From Leifsonia sp. ALI-44-B (GTDB lineage Bacteria; Actinomycetota; Actinomycetes; Actinomycetales; Microbacteriaceae): 64,000 nt of DNA. The translations under genes and the position numbers were made by a program. Numbering within the stretch: the first letter of the stretch is position 1; every line of letters starts with the position of its first letter. Positions 26,148 through 35,386 of the stretch are shown one piece after another. The stretch covers positions 1,054,001 through 1,118,000 of the forward strand of contig NZ_MTQL01000007.1 of assembly GCF_001984125.1 (NCBI RefSeq), read 5' to 3'. Below the pieces are notes generated by a model that saw only the letters and a program-made list of their open reading frames with translations, had not been told where the DNA came from and searched no databases.

Positions 26148-27272
26148 TTAGTGGTTGCCGTCCACCGAACGCTTATCGCCCGCGTCGGGCGCCGTGCCCG
26201 GCTGGACACCGGACTCGGTGGGGTGAGCCGGTTTGGCCGAGCCCTCGACCGGCGCACCGGCGGCGTGGGCGGTGGCGGCATCCGGGGCCCCGACCTTCGC
26301 CGTCTGGGCGGCCTGACCGCGCGTCTTGCGCAGGCTGAGCACGGTGGCCACGGCGATCGTCAGACCGATGAACACGAGCGAGAACCAGATGGGGATCTCG
26401 GGCGCCCACTCGACGTGCTCGCCGCCGTTGATGAAGGGCAGTTCGTTCACGTGCAGAGCGTGCAGCACGAGCTTCACACCGATGAACGCGAGGATGACGG
26501 CCAGCCCCTGCGCCAGGTAGACGAGACGCTCGAGCAGCCCACCGATGAGGAAGTACAGCTGACGCAGACCCATGAGGGCGAACGCGTTGGCCGTGAACAC
26601 GATGTAGGCCTCGCTCGTGAGGCCGTAGATGGCGGGGATCGAGTCGACGGCGAACACCAGGTCGACGAAACCGATGGCGATGATCGTCAGCAGCATGGGC
26701 GTGAAGAAGCGTTTGCCGTCGATCTTCACGGTGATGCGGTCGCGGTGGTAGTCGTTCGTGAGCGGCAGGATGCGGCGCGCGAACGAGATCATCTTGCCGT
26801 TGGCGGGGTCGCTCTCGTGGTTGCTGAACGCCTGACGGTAGGCCAGGAAGAGCAGCAGCGCGCCGAAGATGTAGAAGATCCAGGAGTAGTTCTCGATCAG
26901 GCCGGCGCCCACGGCGATGAAGATGCCGCGCAGGATGAGGGCGATGATGATGCCGATCATCAGCACCTTCTGCTGGTAGGCCTTCGGCACCGCGAAGCCC
27001 GTCATGATGATCAGGAACACGAAGAGGTTGTCGATCGACAGGGCCTTCTCGGTGAGGTAGCCGGCGAAGTACTCGCCGCCGAAGCTCCAGCCAGAGAAGA
27101 TGCCGATGCCCACGCCGAAGATGAGGGCCAGGCCGATGTAGAAGGCGGACCAGCGGGCGGATTCGCCGATCGAGGGCTCGTGCGGTTTGCGCACGTGGGC
27201 GAAGAATTCGTACACGAAGAAGGCGATGGTCACCGCGATGGTGATCAGCCAGATGGTGGGGGTCACGTTCAC
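26148..27272 (-). CDS. TerC/Alx-family integral membrane protein
   Basis: A 374-residue membrane protein of the TerC family with about nine helices. Family blocks include EKALSIDNLFVF and FVDLVFAVDSIPAI; their acidic residues are thought to handle metal ions. The last 50 residues form an Ala/Pro-rich cytoplasmic tail. Alx/TerC proteins export or balance Mn2+ and support membrane protein metalation. The start is taken as GTG 27272, with GGAG 6 bases upstream; an in-frame TTG at 27284 is the other option. A likely yybP-ykoY Mn riboswitch lies immediately upstream, consistent with manganese control. Confidence 0.88.
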   Translation of the reverse strand: MNVTPTIWLITIAVTIAFFVYEFFAHVRKPHEPSIGESARWSAFYIGLALIFGVGIGIFSGWSFGGEYFAGYLTEKALSIDNLFVFLIIMTGFAVPKAYQQKVLMIGIIIALILRGIFIAVGAGLIENYSWIFYIFGALLLFLAYRQAFSNHESDPANGKMISFARRILPLTNDYHRDRITVKIDGKRFFTPMLLTIIAIGFVDLVFAVDSIPAIYGLTSEAYIVFTANAFALMGLRQLYFLIGGLLERLVYLAQGLAVILAFIGVKLVLHALHVNELPFINGGEHVEWAPEIPIWFSLVFIGLTIAVATVLSLRKTRGQAAQTAKVGAPDAATAHAAGAPVEGSAKPAHPTESGVQPGTAPDAGDKRSVDGNH

Positions 27273-27304
27273 GTGAGGCTCCAAGGGGTCGACGAAATAG
27301 GACT

Positions 27305-27412
27305 CAAAGTCTCATCCGCCATCGCGTGGGTTGCGCGTGTGATGGCCGTTGCTCCGGGACGCGGCTATGGGTCCGTACTGACGAAGCTTCCGTTGGTGGA
27401 TTACTCCCCTTG
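27305..27412 (-). promoter_or_regulatory. Likely yybP-ykoY manganese riboswitch upstream of terC
   Basis: On the minus strand the leader reads CAAGGGGAGTAA, then TTCGTCAGTACGG, then a GC hairpin, and closes with GATGAGACTTTG. The 5' CAAGG pairs with the 3' CTTTG to close the element. GGGGAGUA, the CGUCA loop and a GAGAC-type closing strand are the recognisable parts of the yybP-ykoY class, which senses Mn2+ and often precedes terC/alx genes. It ends about 30 bases before the terC start, so it could control translation or termination. Confidence 0.72.
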
Positions 27413-27463
27413 CGGAGGAAAAAGTACCGTCCGAACCTGAGGAAACCATGTATTTGGATGGAA

Positions 27464-28390
27464 TCAGGAGCGCTCGGTGGCACCATTCGCGTCGGCGAGG
27501 GCGCGGGCGGTCGAAGCGAGCACCGCGCGGAAAGCGACCGTGGCCGGGTGTTCGGCGCCCGAGTGTCGCACCGAGGTGAAGATCGTGCGGCGCGGGGCAG
27601 CTTCGAGGTCGATGAGGCGGCACGACGTGTCGCGGCCCGTCCAGACGAGGTCGGGCATGAGCGCGACGGCGTTACCCGACTCGATGAGGCGGATCTGGGC
27701 CTGCAGGTCGGCTGTCTGATAGCGCACATCGGGCTCGAAACCGGCGCGGCGGCAGAGCTGCTCGGCGAAGTGGCGCGACGCGGTGCCGTGCGGCTCCATG
27801 ACCCAGGCGAGATCGGCGGCATCCTCGATGCGGTCGACGGCGTGCAGCTGGCGGCTCGCGGGTGGCGCGGCCAGGCGGATGGCGTCGGTCGTCAGCTGTT
27901 GGCGGTCGAGGTCGGGCCAGAGCGGCGCGGCGTGAGCCGGGTATTGCTCGGCCACCACCATGTCGTAATCACGCGCCCACGTTTCCGAGAGCGCCGTCTC
28001 GGGTTCGCGCTGCGTCATCTCGACGCGGACATCCGGATGCTGCGTGCGCATGGTGTTGAGCGCGTCGGGCATGAGCGCCAGGGCCGCCGACTGGAACACG
28101 GCAACGCGCACGGTGCCGCTCGCGCGATCTTCGGCCCCGCGCAGCTGGCCCTCGGCGCGTTCGAGAATATCGAGCAGCTCGGCCGTGTGTGCCACGAGCA
28201 TCTCGGCCTCGGGCGTGAGCTGCACGCGGCGGCCCACCTTGCGCAACAGCTCGACGCCCGTTTCCTGCTCGAGGATCGAGAGCTGCTGCGACACCGTCGA
28301 GGGGCTGAAATTGAGCGCCGCGGCGACATCGGCGAGGGTGCCGCGGATGCTGAGTTCGCGCAGCAGGCGCAATCGTCGCACGTCGAGCAT
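27464..28390 (-). CDS. LysR-family transcriptional regulator (putative putA regulator)
   Basis: A 308-residue LysR protein. The N-terminal helix-turn-helix has RRLRLLRELSIRGTLADVAAALNFSPSTVSQQLSILE, shown here in overlapping parts, and the LysR_substrate domain runs from about residue 90. It is divergent from putA across a 146-bp gap, the usual layout for a LysR activator and its target, so proline-dependent control of putA is likely. The effector is inferred from context. The gene ends about 50 bases before the terC riboswitch. Confidence 0.88.
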   Translation of the reverse strand: MLDVRRLRLLRELSIRGTLADVAAALNFSPSTVSQQLSILEQETGVELLRKVGRRVQLTPEAEMLVAHTAELLDILERAEGQLRGAEDRASGTVRVAVFQSAALALMPDALNTMRTQHPDVRVEMTQREPETALSETWARDYDMVVAEQYPAHAAPLWPDLDRQQLTTDAIRLAAPPASRQLHAVDRIEDAADLAWVMEPHGTASRHFAEQLCRRAGFEPDVRYQTADLQAQIRLIESGNAVALMPDLVWTGRDTSCRLIDLEAAPRRTIFTSVRHSGAEHPATVAFRAVLASTARALADANGATERS

Positions 28391-28536
28391 CCGGCCCCTT
28401 TCATTCTTCGGAAATCCTAATGGATACCGCTCGAAAAGAGTTGCTATTCATAACGGGAGCGCGACCGCATACTGAACTCACCCCCACCTCCTCAGGCGAC
28501 GCCCGACCGGCGCCGTCTCCGCGTAAAGGACAGTCA

Positions 28537-31500
28537 ATGACCGACGTCACCGAGAACCGCTCCGCTCCGGCCCCCGAACCCGCGCGTGAGGATGCCTCAG
28601 CCAGCGCTTCTGCCGCCTCTGCTGCCGCCGCCGCCGACACGTCGTTCGAGCAGGAGCTCGCGGGGCTCTCCGACGAGGCCATCGCGCTCGTGCGCCGCTG
28701 GCTGACCGCGGCCGACGACCAGCCCGTCGACGCCTCCGCGCAGCAGCTCGCGGGTGTGCTGAAAGACCCCAACGGCCTCGACTTCACGGTCGGCTTCGTG
28801 GACGGCGTCGTGCGGCCAGAAGACCTCACCGTCGCGGCGCGCAACCTGGCCCGCCTGGCCCCCAAGGTGCCCGCGTTCCTGCCCGTTCCCATGCGCGCGG
28901 CCGTGCGCCTCGGCGGCATCGCAGCCCCCATGCTGCCGGGTGTCGTCATCCCGATCGCCCGCAAGGTGCTGCGCCAGATGGTGAGCCACCTCATCGTCGA
29001 CGCCACCGACCAGAAGCTCGGCGCGGCCATCGCCAAGATCAAACGCGACGACGTGCGCCTGAACGTCAACCTGCTCGGCGAGGCCGTCCTCGGTCAGAAA
29101 GAAGCGTCCCGCCGCCTCGCGGGAACCCACGCCCTGCTGGCGCGCGACGACGTCGACTACGTGTCGATCAAAGTGTCCTCCACGGTCAACCCGCACTCGC
29201 CGTGGGCGTTCGACGAGGATGTCGACCACGTCGTCGAAAGCCTGACGCCCCTGTTCGAGCGTGCGGCCGCGGCATCCACGCCCAAGTTCATCAACCTCGA
29301 CATGGAGGAGTACAAGGACCTCGACCTGACGATCGCGGTCTTCACGCGCATCCTCGACAAGCCCGAGTTCCACGACCTCGAGGCCGGCATCGTGCTGCAG
29401 GCCTACCTGCCCGACGCGCTCTCGGCCATGATGCGCCTGCAGGAGTGGGCCGCCGCCCGCCGCGCCACCGGGGGTGCCGCCATCAAGGTGCGCATCGTCA
29501 AGGGTGCCAACCTGCCCATGGAACAGGTCGAGGCGTCGCTGCACGACTGGCCGCTCGCCACCTGGGGCAGCAAACAGGACAGCGACACCAACTACAAACG
29601 CGTCGTCGACTACGCCCTGCACCCCGACCGCGTGAAGAACGTGCGCATCGGCGTGGCCGGGCACAACCTCTTCGACATCGCCTTCGCCTGGCTGCTCGCC
29701 GGCCGCCGGGGCGCGCGCGACGGCATCGAATTCGAGATGTTGCTCGGCATGGCGCAGGGCCAGGCCGCGGCCGTGAAGAAGGATGTCGGCAGCCTGCTGC
29801 TCTACACGCCCGTCGTGCACCCGCAGGAGTTCGACGTGGCCATCGCCTACCTCATCCGTCGCCTCGAAGAGGGCGCCTCGTCGTCGAACTTCATGTCGGC
29901 CGTGTTCGAGCTGTCGGCCAATGAGGAACTGTTCGAGCGCGAGAAGAACCGCTTCCTGGCCTCGCTCGCCGACTTCGACCGCGCCGTGCCGGGGCCCAAC
30001 CGCACGCAGAACCGCCAGCTGCCGGCCGCCCCCGCGCCCACCGACACGTTCGAGAACACGCCGGACACCGACCCGTCGCTGCCCGCCAACCGCGAGTGGG
30101 CGCGCGACATCCTGTCGCGCGTCGCCGACACGCGGCTCGGGCTCGACACGCTCGAGGCATCCACCGTCACGACCAAGAAGGCTCTGGCCGAGCGCATCAA
30201 GACGGCCACGCAGGCCGCCGGCGACTGGGCCGCGCGGGGCGGGGACGGCCGCGCCGAACTGCTGCACCGCGTGGGCGACGTGCTCGAACAGAACCGAGCA
30301 CGCCTCATCGAGGTGATGGCCGCCGAAACCGGCAAGACCGTCGACCAGGCCGACCCCGAGATCTCTGAAGCCATCGACTTCGCCCACTTCTACGCCGAGC
30401 AGGCGCGCGAACTCGACCGCGTCGACGGCGCCACCTTCGTGCCCGCGCGCCTCACGGTCGTGGCGCCGCCGTGGAACTTCCCCGTGGCGATTCCCGCCGG
30501 TTCGGCGCTCGCCGCGTTGGCCGCCGGGTCGTCGGTGATCATGAAACCCGCGCCCCAGGCATCCCGCTGCGGTGCCGTGCTGGCCGATGCGCTGTGGGAG
30601 GCCGGCATCCCCGCCGACGTCTTCCAGCTCGTGCAGGTCGACGAGGGCGCCCTCGGCCGCGAGCTCATCGCGCACCCGAGCGTCGACCGCGTCATCCTGA
30701 CCGGCGGCTACGAGACGGCCGAGCTGTTCCGCTCGTTCCGCCAGGATCTGCCCCTGCTCGCCGAGACGAGCGGCAAGAACGCCATCATTGTCGCCCCGAG
30801 CGCCGACATCGACCTCGCCGTGAAGGATGTCGTGAACTCGGCATTCGGTCACGCCGGCCAGAAGTGCTCGGCCGCGTCGCTCGTCATCCTCGTCGGCTCG
30901 GTCGCCCGCTCGCGCCGGTTCCACGACCAGCTCGTCGACGCCGTGTCGTCGCTCACGGTCGGCTACCCGACCGATGCGACCACGCAGATGGGTCCCGTCA
31001 TCGAACCCGCCGCGGGCAAGCTGCTCTCGGGTCTCACCGAACTGGGTGCGGGCGAGAGCTGGCTCGTGCAGCCGCAGAAACTCGACGACACCGGGCGTCT
31101 CTGGAGCCCCGGCATCCGTGACGGTGTGCGCCGCGGCTCGACGTTCCACAAGACCGAGTACTTCGGTCCCATCCTCGGCATCATGACGGCCGCCACGCTC
31201 GACGAGGCCATCGCCATGCAGAACGAGGTCGACTACGGTCTGACCGCCGGGCTGCACTCGCTCGACCCCGCCGACCTCGAGGTGTGGCTGGCGGATGTCG
31301 CGGCCGGAAACCTCTACATCAACCGTGGCATCACGGGCGCCATCGTGCGTCGTCAGCCGTTCGGCGGCTGGAAGAAATCGGCCGTGGGCCCCGGCACCAA
31401 GGCCGGCGGACCGAACTACCTCATCGGGCTGGGCTCCTGGCAGTCGGACACGTCGTCCGCGTCGACGCCCGTCACCAACCCGGATGTCGTGGCGCTGCGT

Positions 31501-32076
31501 GACGCGGCCCTCGCGTCCGGCGCGCTCGACGCCACCTCCGGCATCCCCGCCATCGACCGCCTCGAGCGCTCGCTCGCGAGCGACGCCGAAGCGTGGGCGA
31601 CCCGCTTCGGAACCGCGACCGATGTCTCGGGGCTCAGCGCCGAACGCAACGTGTTCCGCTACCTGCCGCGCCACACCGCCATCCGCCTGTCGGAGGGAGA
31701 GTCACTCGCCGACCTCGTGCGCGTCGTGGCGGCGGCCTTCGCGGCCGGTGCGCGCCCCACGGTGTCGGTGCCCGAGGCGCTGCCCGCGCGCATCCACTCG
31801 GTTCTCGAGGCGCGCGACCTGCGCGTGACGGTCGAATCGGATGAGGCGTTCCTCACGCGCGCCGGCCGCAGCCGCGCCGACCGCGTGCGCCTCATCGGCG
31901 GCTCGGTGTCGGCCCTGGCCGCGGCGACGGGCGGCCGCCCCGACCTCGGCATCTACGGCAACCCGGTCACCGAATCGGGCCGCGTCGAAATGCTCCCGTT
32001 CCTGCAGGAGCAGGCCGTCAGCATCACGGCGCACCGCTTCGGCACGCCCAACGCGCTGTCCGAGGGCCTCATCTAG
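28537..32076 (+). CDS. putA: Bifunctional proline dehydrogenase / L-glutamate-gamma-semialdehyde dehydrogenase
   Basis: A 1179-residue PutA. After a low-complexity start come the proline dehydrogenase barrel (about residues 60-500, with VSIKVSS, RIVKGANLPME and VRIGVAGHNLFD) and the aldehyde dehydrogenase domain (about 520-1000). Predicted catalytic residues are C777 in GHAGQKCSAAS and E743 in LLAETSGKNA. A further C-terminal region of about 170 residues resembles the inactive ALDH-like domain of long PutAs. It converts proline to glutamate, channelling the intermediate. No DNA-binding N-terminal domain is present, so regulation is left to the divergent LysR protein. ATG 28537 has AAAGGA 6 bases upstream. 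Confidence 0.95.
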   Translation: MTDVTENRSAPAPEPAREDASASASAASAAAAADTSFEQELAGLSDEAIALVRRWLTAADDQPVDASAQQLAGVLKDPNGLDFTVGFVDGVVRPEDLTVAARNLARLAPKVPAFLPVPMRAAVRLGGIAAPMLPGVVIPIARKVLRQMVSHLIVDATDQKLGAAIAKIKRDDVRLNVNLLGEAVLGQKEASRRLAGTHALLARDDVDYVSIKVSSTVNPHSPWAFDEDVDHVVESLTPLFERAAAASTPKFINLDMEEYKDLDLTIAVFTRILDKPEFHDLEAGIVLQAYLPDALSAMMRLQEWAAARRATGGAAIKVRIVKGANLPMEQVEASLHDWPLATWGSKQDSDTNYKRVVDYALHPDRVKNVRIGVAGHNLFDIAFAWLLAGRRGARDGIEFEMLLGMAQGQAAAVKKDVGSLLLYTPVVHPQEFDVAIAYLIRRLEEGASSSNFMSAVFELSANEELFEREKNRFLASLADFDRAVPGPNRTQNRQLPAAPAPTDTFENTPDTDPSLPANREWARDILSRVADTRLGLDTLEASTVTTKKALAERIKTATQAAGDWAARGGDGRAELLHRVGDVLEQNRARLIEVMAAETGKTVDQADPEISEAIDFAHFYAEQARELDRVDGATFVPARLTVVAPPWNFPVAIPAGSALAALAAGSSVIMKPAPQASRCGAVLADALWEAGIPADVFQLVQVDEGALGRELIAHPSVDRVILTGGYETAELFRSFRQDLPLLAETSGKNAIIVAPSADIDLAVKDVVNSAFGHAGQKCSAASLVILVGSVARSRRFHDQLVDAVSSLTVGYPTDATTQMGPVIEPAAGKLLSGLTELGAGESWLVQPQKLDDTGRLWSPGIRDGVRRGSTFHKTEYFGPILGIMTAATLDEAIAMQNEVDYGLTAGLHSLDPADLEVWLADVAAGNLYINRGITGAIVRRQPFGGWKKSAVGPGTKAGGPNYLIGLGSWQSDTSSASTPVTNPDVVALRDAALASGALDATSGIPAIDRLERSLASDAEAWATRFGTATDVSGLSAERNVFRYLPRHTAIRLSEGESLADLVRVVAAAFAAGARPTVSVPEALPARIHSVLEARDLRVTVESDEAFLTRAGRSRADRVRLIGGSVSALAAATGGRPDLGIYGNPVTESGRVEMLPFLQEQAVSITAHRFGTPNALSEGLI

Positions 32077-32109
32077 CCTGCTCGTTCGGCAGCGCACGCC
32101 GCTGCATCA

Positions 32110-32154
32110 TCCGGCCCTCGGCCTCGCGGATTCAACCCGCGGAGCCGAGGGCCG
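32110..32154 (+). terminator. Terminator after putA
   Basis: A strong hairpin, CCGGCCCTCGGC with GCCGAGGGCCGG plus inner GC pairs, 34 bases after the putA stop, followed by a short T-containing stretch. Confidence 0.7.
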
Positions 32155-32180
32155 GTCTGCGTTTACTGCGTGCGGCTGTT

Positions 32181-32636
32181 TTAGACCGTCGGGCCCGTGA
32201 CGGGCCAGACGTAGTCGAGGTCGGGCGGCACGTCGGGGAAGAGGGGCGCGTAGAACTCCGGATACTTGCGCAGCAGGTTCGAGCGGTGCGAAATCATGAT
32301 CGACTCGTCGGTGAGCCAGGGTGGGCGTTCGAACGTTTCGCCGATGTAGGCGTCGAGGTCGGCCGGGGCGGTGGCGAGGTCATCCAGCGTCTTCTCGAGG
32401 CACGTGTCACCGAAACCGCGGCGCACCCATTCGGCGCACGTCGCCTCCTGATAGTCCATGAGGGCGGCTCGATAACCCCGCCACATGCGCGTGACGGGGT
32501 GGTTTTGCCATCCGTAGGTCGGGATGGTGAGGGCGCGCATGATCTGCAGGGTCTCGACGCGTTGTTTGCCGAGGCGGCGGTCGTCGAGCACGCGGGCGCT
32601 CTCGTCGAAGTCGGCGAAGGGCACGAAGGTTTGCAT
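32181..32636 (-). CDS. MSMEG_6728-family protein (pyrimidine-dimer DNA glycosylase-like)
   Basis: A 151-residue protein with the family start MQTFVPFADFDESARVLD, then RRLGKQRVET and NHPVTRMWRGY. MSMEG_6728 proteins are common in actinobacteria and related to the Pyr_excise group named after phage T4 endonuclease V. A DNA repair role is suggested by that link but not proven. The ATG at 32636 is chosen because the conserved block begins there; the open frame runs further upstream without conserved sequence. It lies downstream of a small acidic gene, separated by a terminator. Confidence 0.8.
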   Translation of the reverse strand: MQTFVPFADFDESARVLDDRRLGKQRVETLQIMRALTIPTYGWQNHPVTRMWRGYRAALMDYQEATCAEWVRRGFGDTCLEKTLDDLATAPADLDAYIGETFERPPWLTDESIMISHRSNLLRKYPEFYAPLFPDVPPDLDYVWPVTGPTV

Positions 32637-32692
32637 GGGTCCTCGGTTCTTGACGGCAGAGGGCAGGCGGCAGGCGCAGGCGCGCGGCAGAG

Positions 32693-32735
32693 AAAAACCC
32701 CCGCCTCCCGGAGTGTTCTCCGAATGACGGGGGCG
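32693..32735 (-). terminator. Rho-independent terminator of the small acidic gene
   Basis: On the minus strand a GC stem (GCCCCCGTC side with the GGCGGGGG side, containing a second CGGAG/CTCCG stem) is followed by TTTTT. It lies just after the 32752 stop codon. Confidence 0.8.
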
Positions 32736-32751
32736 ATGGTGGGTGGGCGCC

Positions 32752-32913
32752 CTACTCGGGTGAACCGCCCGAGACGGTGTCGGCCTGAGGCTCGTCGTCC
32801 TTGCCATCGGTGCCCGTGCCGTCGGGCAGGTTGTCGGTCTTCTGCGTCTCCTCGTCGGACACGTTGGTCGAACCGTTGGAATCTTCCTCTGGGGTCTCGA
32901 TCTTGTCGCTCAT
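32752..32913 (-). CDS. Small acidic, probably disordered protein (53 aa)
   Basis: An ATG at 32913 opens 53 codons ending in TAG at 32752, preceded by TTGGAG close to the start. The product begins MSDKIETPEEDSNGS, is very rich in Asp, Glu, Thr and Gly, and has no hydrophobic segment. A clear terminator with a T-run follows, which supports a real, separately transcribed gene. Similar short acidic proteins of unknown role are seen in many actinobacteria. No function is proposed. Confidence 0.6.
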   Translation of the reverse strand: MSDKIETPEEDSNGSTNVSDEETQKTDNLPDGTGTDGKDDEPQADTVSGGSPE

Positions 32914-33136
32914 GACTCCAACCTACGCCCGGTGCGGATGCTCTGCAGGGGCTTTCATCGCGTGCAACGGTGAGCGTAGAATCGCTCGCCCTCGCCCCGC
33001 GGTCCACCCCGGCGGTCGACTCCGGGGGCCTACTCCGGTGGGTGCAGTCGCGGGCGGAATGTCCCCCTCACGGACGATTGTGGCCCGTATGGTCGCCCTG
33101 TCAGCATGGAATCTCCGCCACAGTCAGGACATCCGC

Positions 33137-34132
33137 ATGATTGAAGCCCGCTCGCTCACGAAACAGTACGGCGATAAGACCGCCGTCAACGACGTGAGTT
33201 TCACCGTCCAATCCGGCAAGGTCACGGGGTTCCTCGGGCCCAACGGCGCCGGCAAATCCACCACCATGCGCATGATCGTGGGGCTCGACCGCCCGACGAG
33301 CGGGTCCGTGACGGTCGACGGCAAGCCGTACGCCGACTACCCGGCGCCGTTGCACGAGGTCGGCGTCCTGCTCGACGCCAAGGCCGTGCACACGGGCCGC
33401 AGCGCCTACAATCACTTGCGCGCCATGGCCGCCACCCACGGCATCCCCACGTCGCGTGTGAACGAGGTCATCGAGATGACCGGCCTCACGGGCGTGGCCA
33501 AGAAACGCGTCGGCGGCTTCTCGCTCGGCATGGGGCAGCGCCTCGGCATCGCGGCGGCCCTTCTGGGCGACCCGCGCGTGCTCATTCTCGACGAGCCGGT
33601 CAACGGCCTCGACCCCGAGGGTGTGCTGTGGGTGCGTCAGTTGGTGCGTTACCTCGCGTCCGAGGGGCGCACGGTTCTGCTGTCATCGCACCTCATGAGC
33701 GAGATGGCTCAGACCGCCGACCACCTGATCGTGCTCGGGCGGGGCCGCGTGATTGCGGATGCTCCCATCGCCGACATCCTCGCCGGTGACCAGACCGCGG
33801 CCGTGCAGGTGAAGAGCCCGCGGCTCGACGACTTGGCGGCAGCCCTCGTGGCGCTCGGCCGGCCGAACGTTGCGCTCGCACCCCTCTCTCCCGGAACCGC
33901 CTCGGTGACCGGGCTGACCGCCGAGGTGATCGGCGACACGGCCGCCGCCAACGGCATCGCGCTGCACGAACTCACGCCGACGTCCGCGTCGCTCGAGGAC
34001 GTGTTCATGCGCCTCACCCAAGATGAGGTCGAGTACCGAACCGGGGTGGGCGAGCAGGGCTCGATGCCCTCCGGTGCCCACGCGGCCGCCTCGACCACTT
34101 CCGCTTCCGACGCCCAGGAGGCGACCCGATGA
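33137..34132 (+). CDS. ABC exporter ATP-binding protein
   Basis: A 331-residue ATPase with Walker A GPNGAGKST, the variant signature FSLGMGQRLGIAAAL, Walker B VLILDEPVNGLDPEG and the switch histidine in SSHLMSE. The C-terminal domain and a Ser/Ala-rich tail are typical of BcrA/NatA-like exporters. ATG 33137 is inside a longer open frame that is probably noncoding upstream. The stop overlaps the permease start (ATGA). Bacitracin/lantibiotic-type export and sodium export are the common roles of this group; the substrate here is unknown. Confidence 0.88.
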   Translation: MIEARSLTKQYGDKTAVNDVSFTVQSGKVTGFLGPNGAGKSTTMRMIVGLDRPTSGSVTVDGKPYADYPAPLHEVGVLLDAKAVHTGRSAYNHLRAMAATHGIPTSRVNEVIEMTGLTGVAKKRVGGFSLGMGQRLGIAAALLGDPRVLILDEPVNGLDPEGVLWVRQLVRYLASEGRTVLLSSHLMSEMAQTADHLIVLGRGRVIADAPIADILAGDQTAAVQVKSPRLDDLAAALVALGRPNVALAPLSPGTASVTGLTAEVIGDTAAANGIALHELTPTSASLEDVFMRLTQDEVEYRTGVGEQGSMPSGAHAAASTTSASDAQEATR

Positions 34133-34998
34133 GCACGACATCCGCCCCCAGCCGTTCCCACGCGGGCGCCCCCGCACCCGCTCAGCGCGGAAAGCTCAAC
34201 TTCGGCGGTCTGCTCGTCTCCGAGTGGATCAAGCTGACGACCGTGCGGTCGACCGTGTGGTCGCTCGCCATCCTGGTGCTCATCAGCGTGGGCCTGGGCC
34301 TCTTGATCGCCACCTTCCTCGAGGCGGGGGATGCCGGTGCCGCAGCAGGCTCCGACGCCCCGGGTGGGCCTGCCGCCGCCGCCGCAGCCACCGACTGGGC
34401 CCTCACCTCGGCAACCGCGGGCATGGCGATGGCCTCGCTCGTGGCCGCCATCCTCGGCGCCCTGAACATCACAAGCGAGTACTCGACGGGCATGATCCGC
34501 TCGTCGCTCGCGGCCGTGCCGAAGCGCCTGCCCGTGCTGTTCGCCAAGGCCGTCGTGCTGGCGCTCGTCACGTTCGGCGTGGGCCTCATCACGCTCTTCG
34601 GCACCTACCTCATCGTCACGCCCATCCTCGAGGGCAAGGGTTTCGAAGCCCACCTCGACGACCCGCAGACCGTCATCGCCCTGATCGGCGGGGCGGCCTA
34701 CCTCGCCATCGTGGCGGTCTTCTCGCTCGGCCTCGGCACGATCATCCGCAGCGGTGCCGGCGCGATCGCCGCTGCTGTCGGCGTGCTGCTGATCCTGCCG
34801 CCGCTGTTCATGCTCGTGCCCCTCAAGTGGCTGCAAGATCTCGCCCCCTACCTGCTGTCGAGCGCGGGCGCGCAGATGCACACCATCCCCAACGGGGCAT
34901 CGGATGTCGAGGGCTGGGTCGCGGTTATCGTGAGTGTCGCCTGGGCGGTCGTGTCGCTGGCCATTGCGGCCGTGATGCTGAAGCGTCGCGACGCGTAA
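34129..34998 (+). CDS. ABC-2 type exporter permease
   Basis: A 289-residue membrane protein with a Pro/Ala-rich cytoplasmic start, LLVSEWIKLTTVRSTVWS (typical of ABC-2 permeases next to the first helix) and about six helices. One large external loop lies between helices 1 and 2. It works with the ATPase encoded just before it. Nothing in the sequence fixes the substrate. Confidence 0.86.
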   Translation: MSTTSAPSRSHAGAPAPAQRGKLNFGGLLVSEWIKLTTVRSTVWSLAILVLISVGLGLLIATFLEAGDAGAAAGSDAPGGPAAAAAATDWALTSATAGMAMASLVAAILGALNITSEYSTGMIRSSLAAVPKRLPVLFAKAVVLALVTFGVGLITLFGTYLIVTPILEGKGFEAHLDDPQTVIALIGGAAYLAIVAVFSLGLGTIIRSGAGAIAAAVGVLLILPPLFMLVPLKWLQDLAPYLLSSAGAQMHTIPNGASDVEGWVAVIVSVAWAVVSLAIAAVMLKRRDA

Positions 34999-35007
34999 CC
35001 TCGCAGC

Positions 35008-35355
35008 ATGGAGAAGTGGCTGTTCGATGCCCCGACGGCGACGGCGCTCTCGCAGATCATGCCGGTGCTCTTGCTGGCGCTGATCCTCGAGATGCGTCGC
35101 ACCGAGATGCATCTGCGGGGTCGCAGCATCCGCAAGACGCGCATCATCCTCGCGGTGTTCTTCGGGGCGTTCGCGGTGATCGAGACGCTGCTCGTGTTGT
35201 CGATCGACGGCCGTCTCTTCCCCGCACGCTGGAGCGACCTCGTGGCGGCGCTCGTGATCTTCGCGCTGCTGTGGCTGCTATTCGTGCTATCGATGATGTC
35301 GGAGCGCGGGAAGCAGCCGTCGGCGGGGCGCGACGAGCCGCGGGACGACGACTAG
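35008..35355 (+). CDS. Small membrane protein of unknown function
   Basis: A 115-residue protein with about three predicted helices: residues 12-28, 48-65 and 76-96. A charged tail rich in Arg and Asp follows. It lies 9 bases after the exporter permease on the same strand, so it may be part of that operon. No family is recognised. Confidence 0.6.
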   Translation: MEKWLFDAPTATALSQIMPVLLLALILEMRRTEMHLRGRSIRKTRIILAVFFGAFAVIETLLVLSIDGRLFPARWSDLVAALVIFALLWLLFVLSMMSERGKQPSAGRDEPRDDD

Positions 35356-35386
35356 GCGCCGAGCCCCGGCGAACGCGTGACGGCGA

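Noticed and set aside
28597-31674. A 1025-residue open frame opposite putA
   Set aside because: It is an antisense shadow of a GC-rich gene, with low-complexity Arg/Gly/Asp composition and no domain; putA on the other strand has full catalytic motifs.
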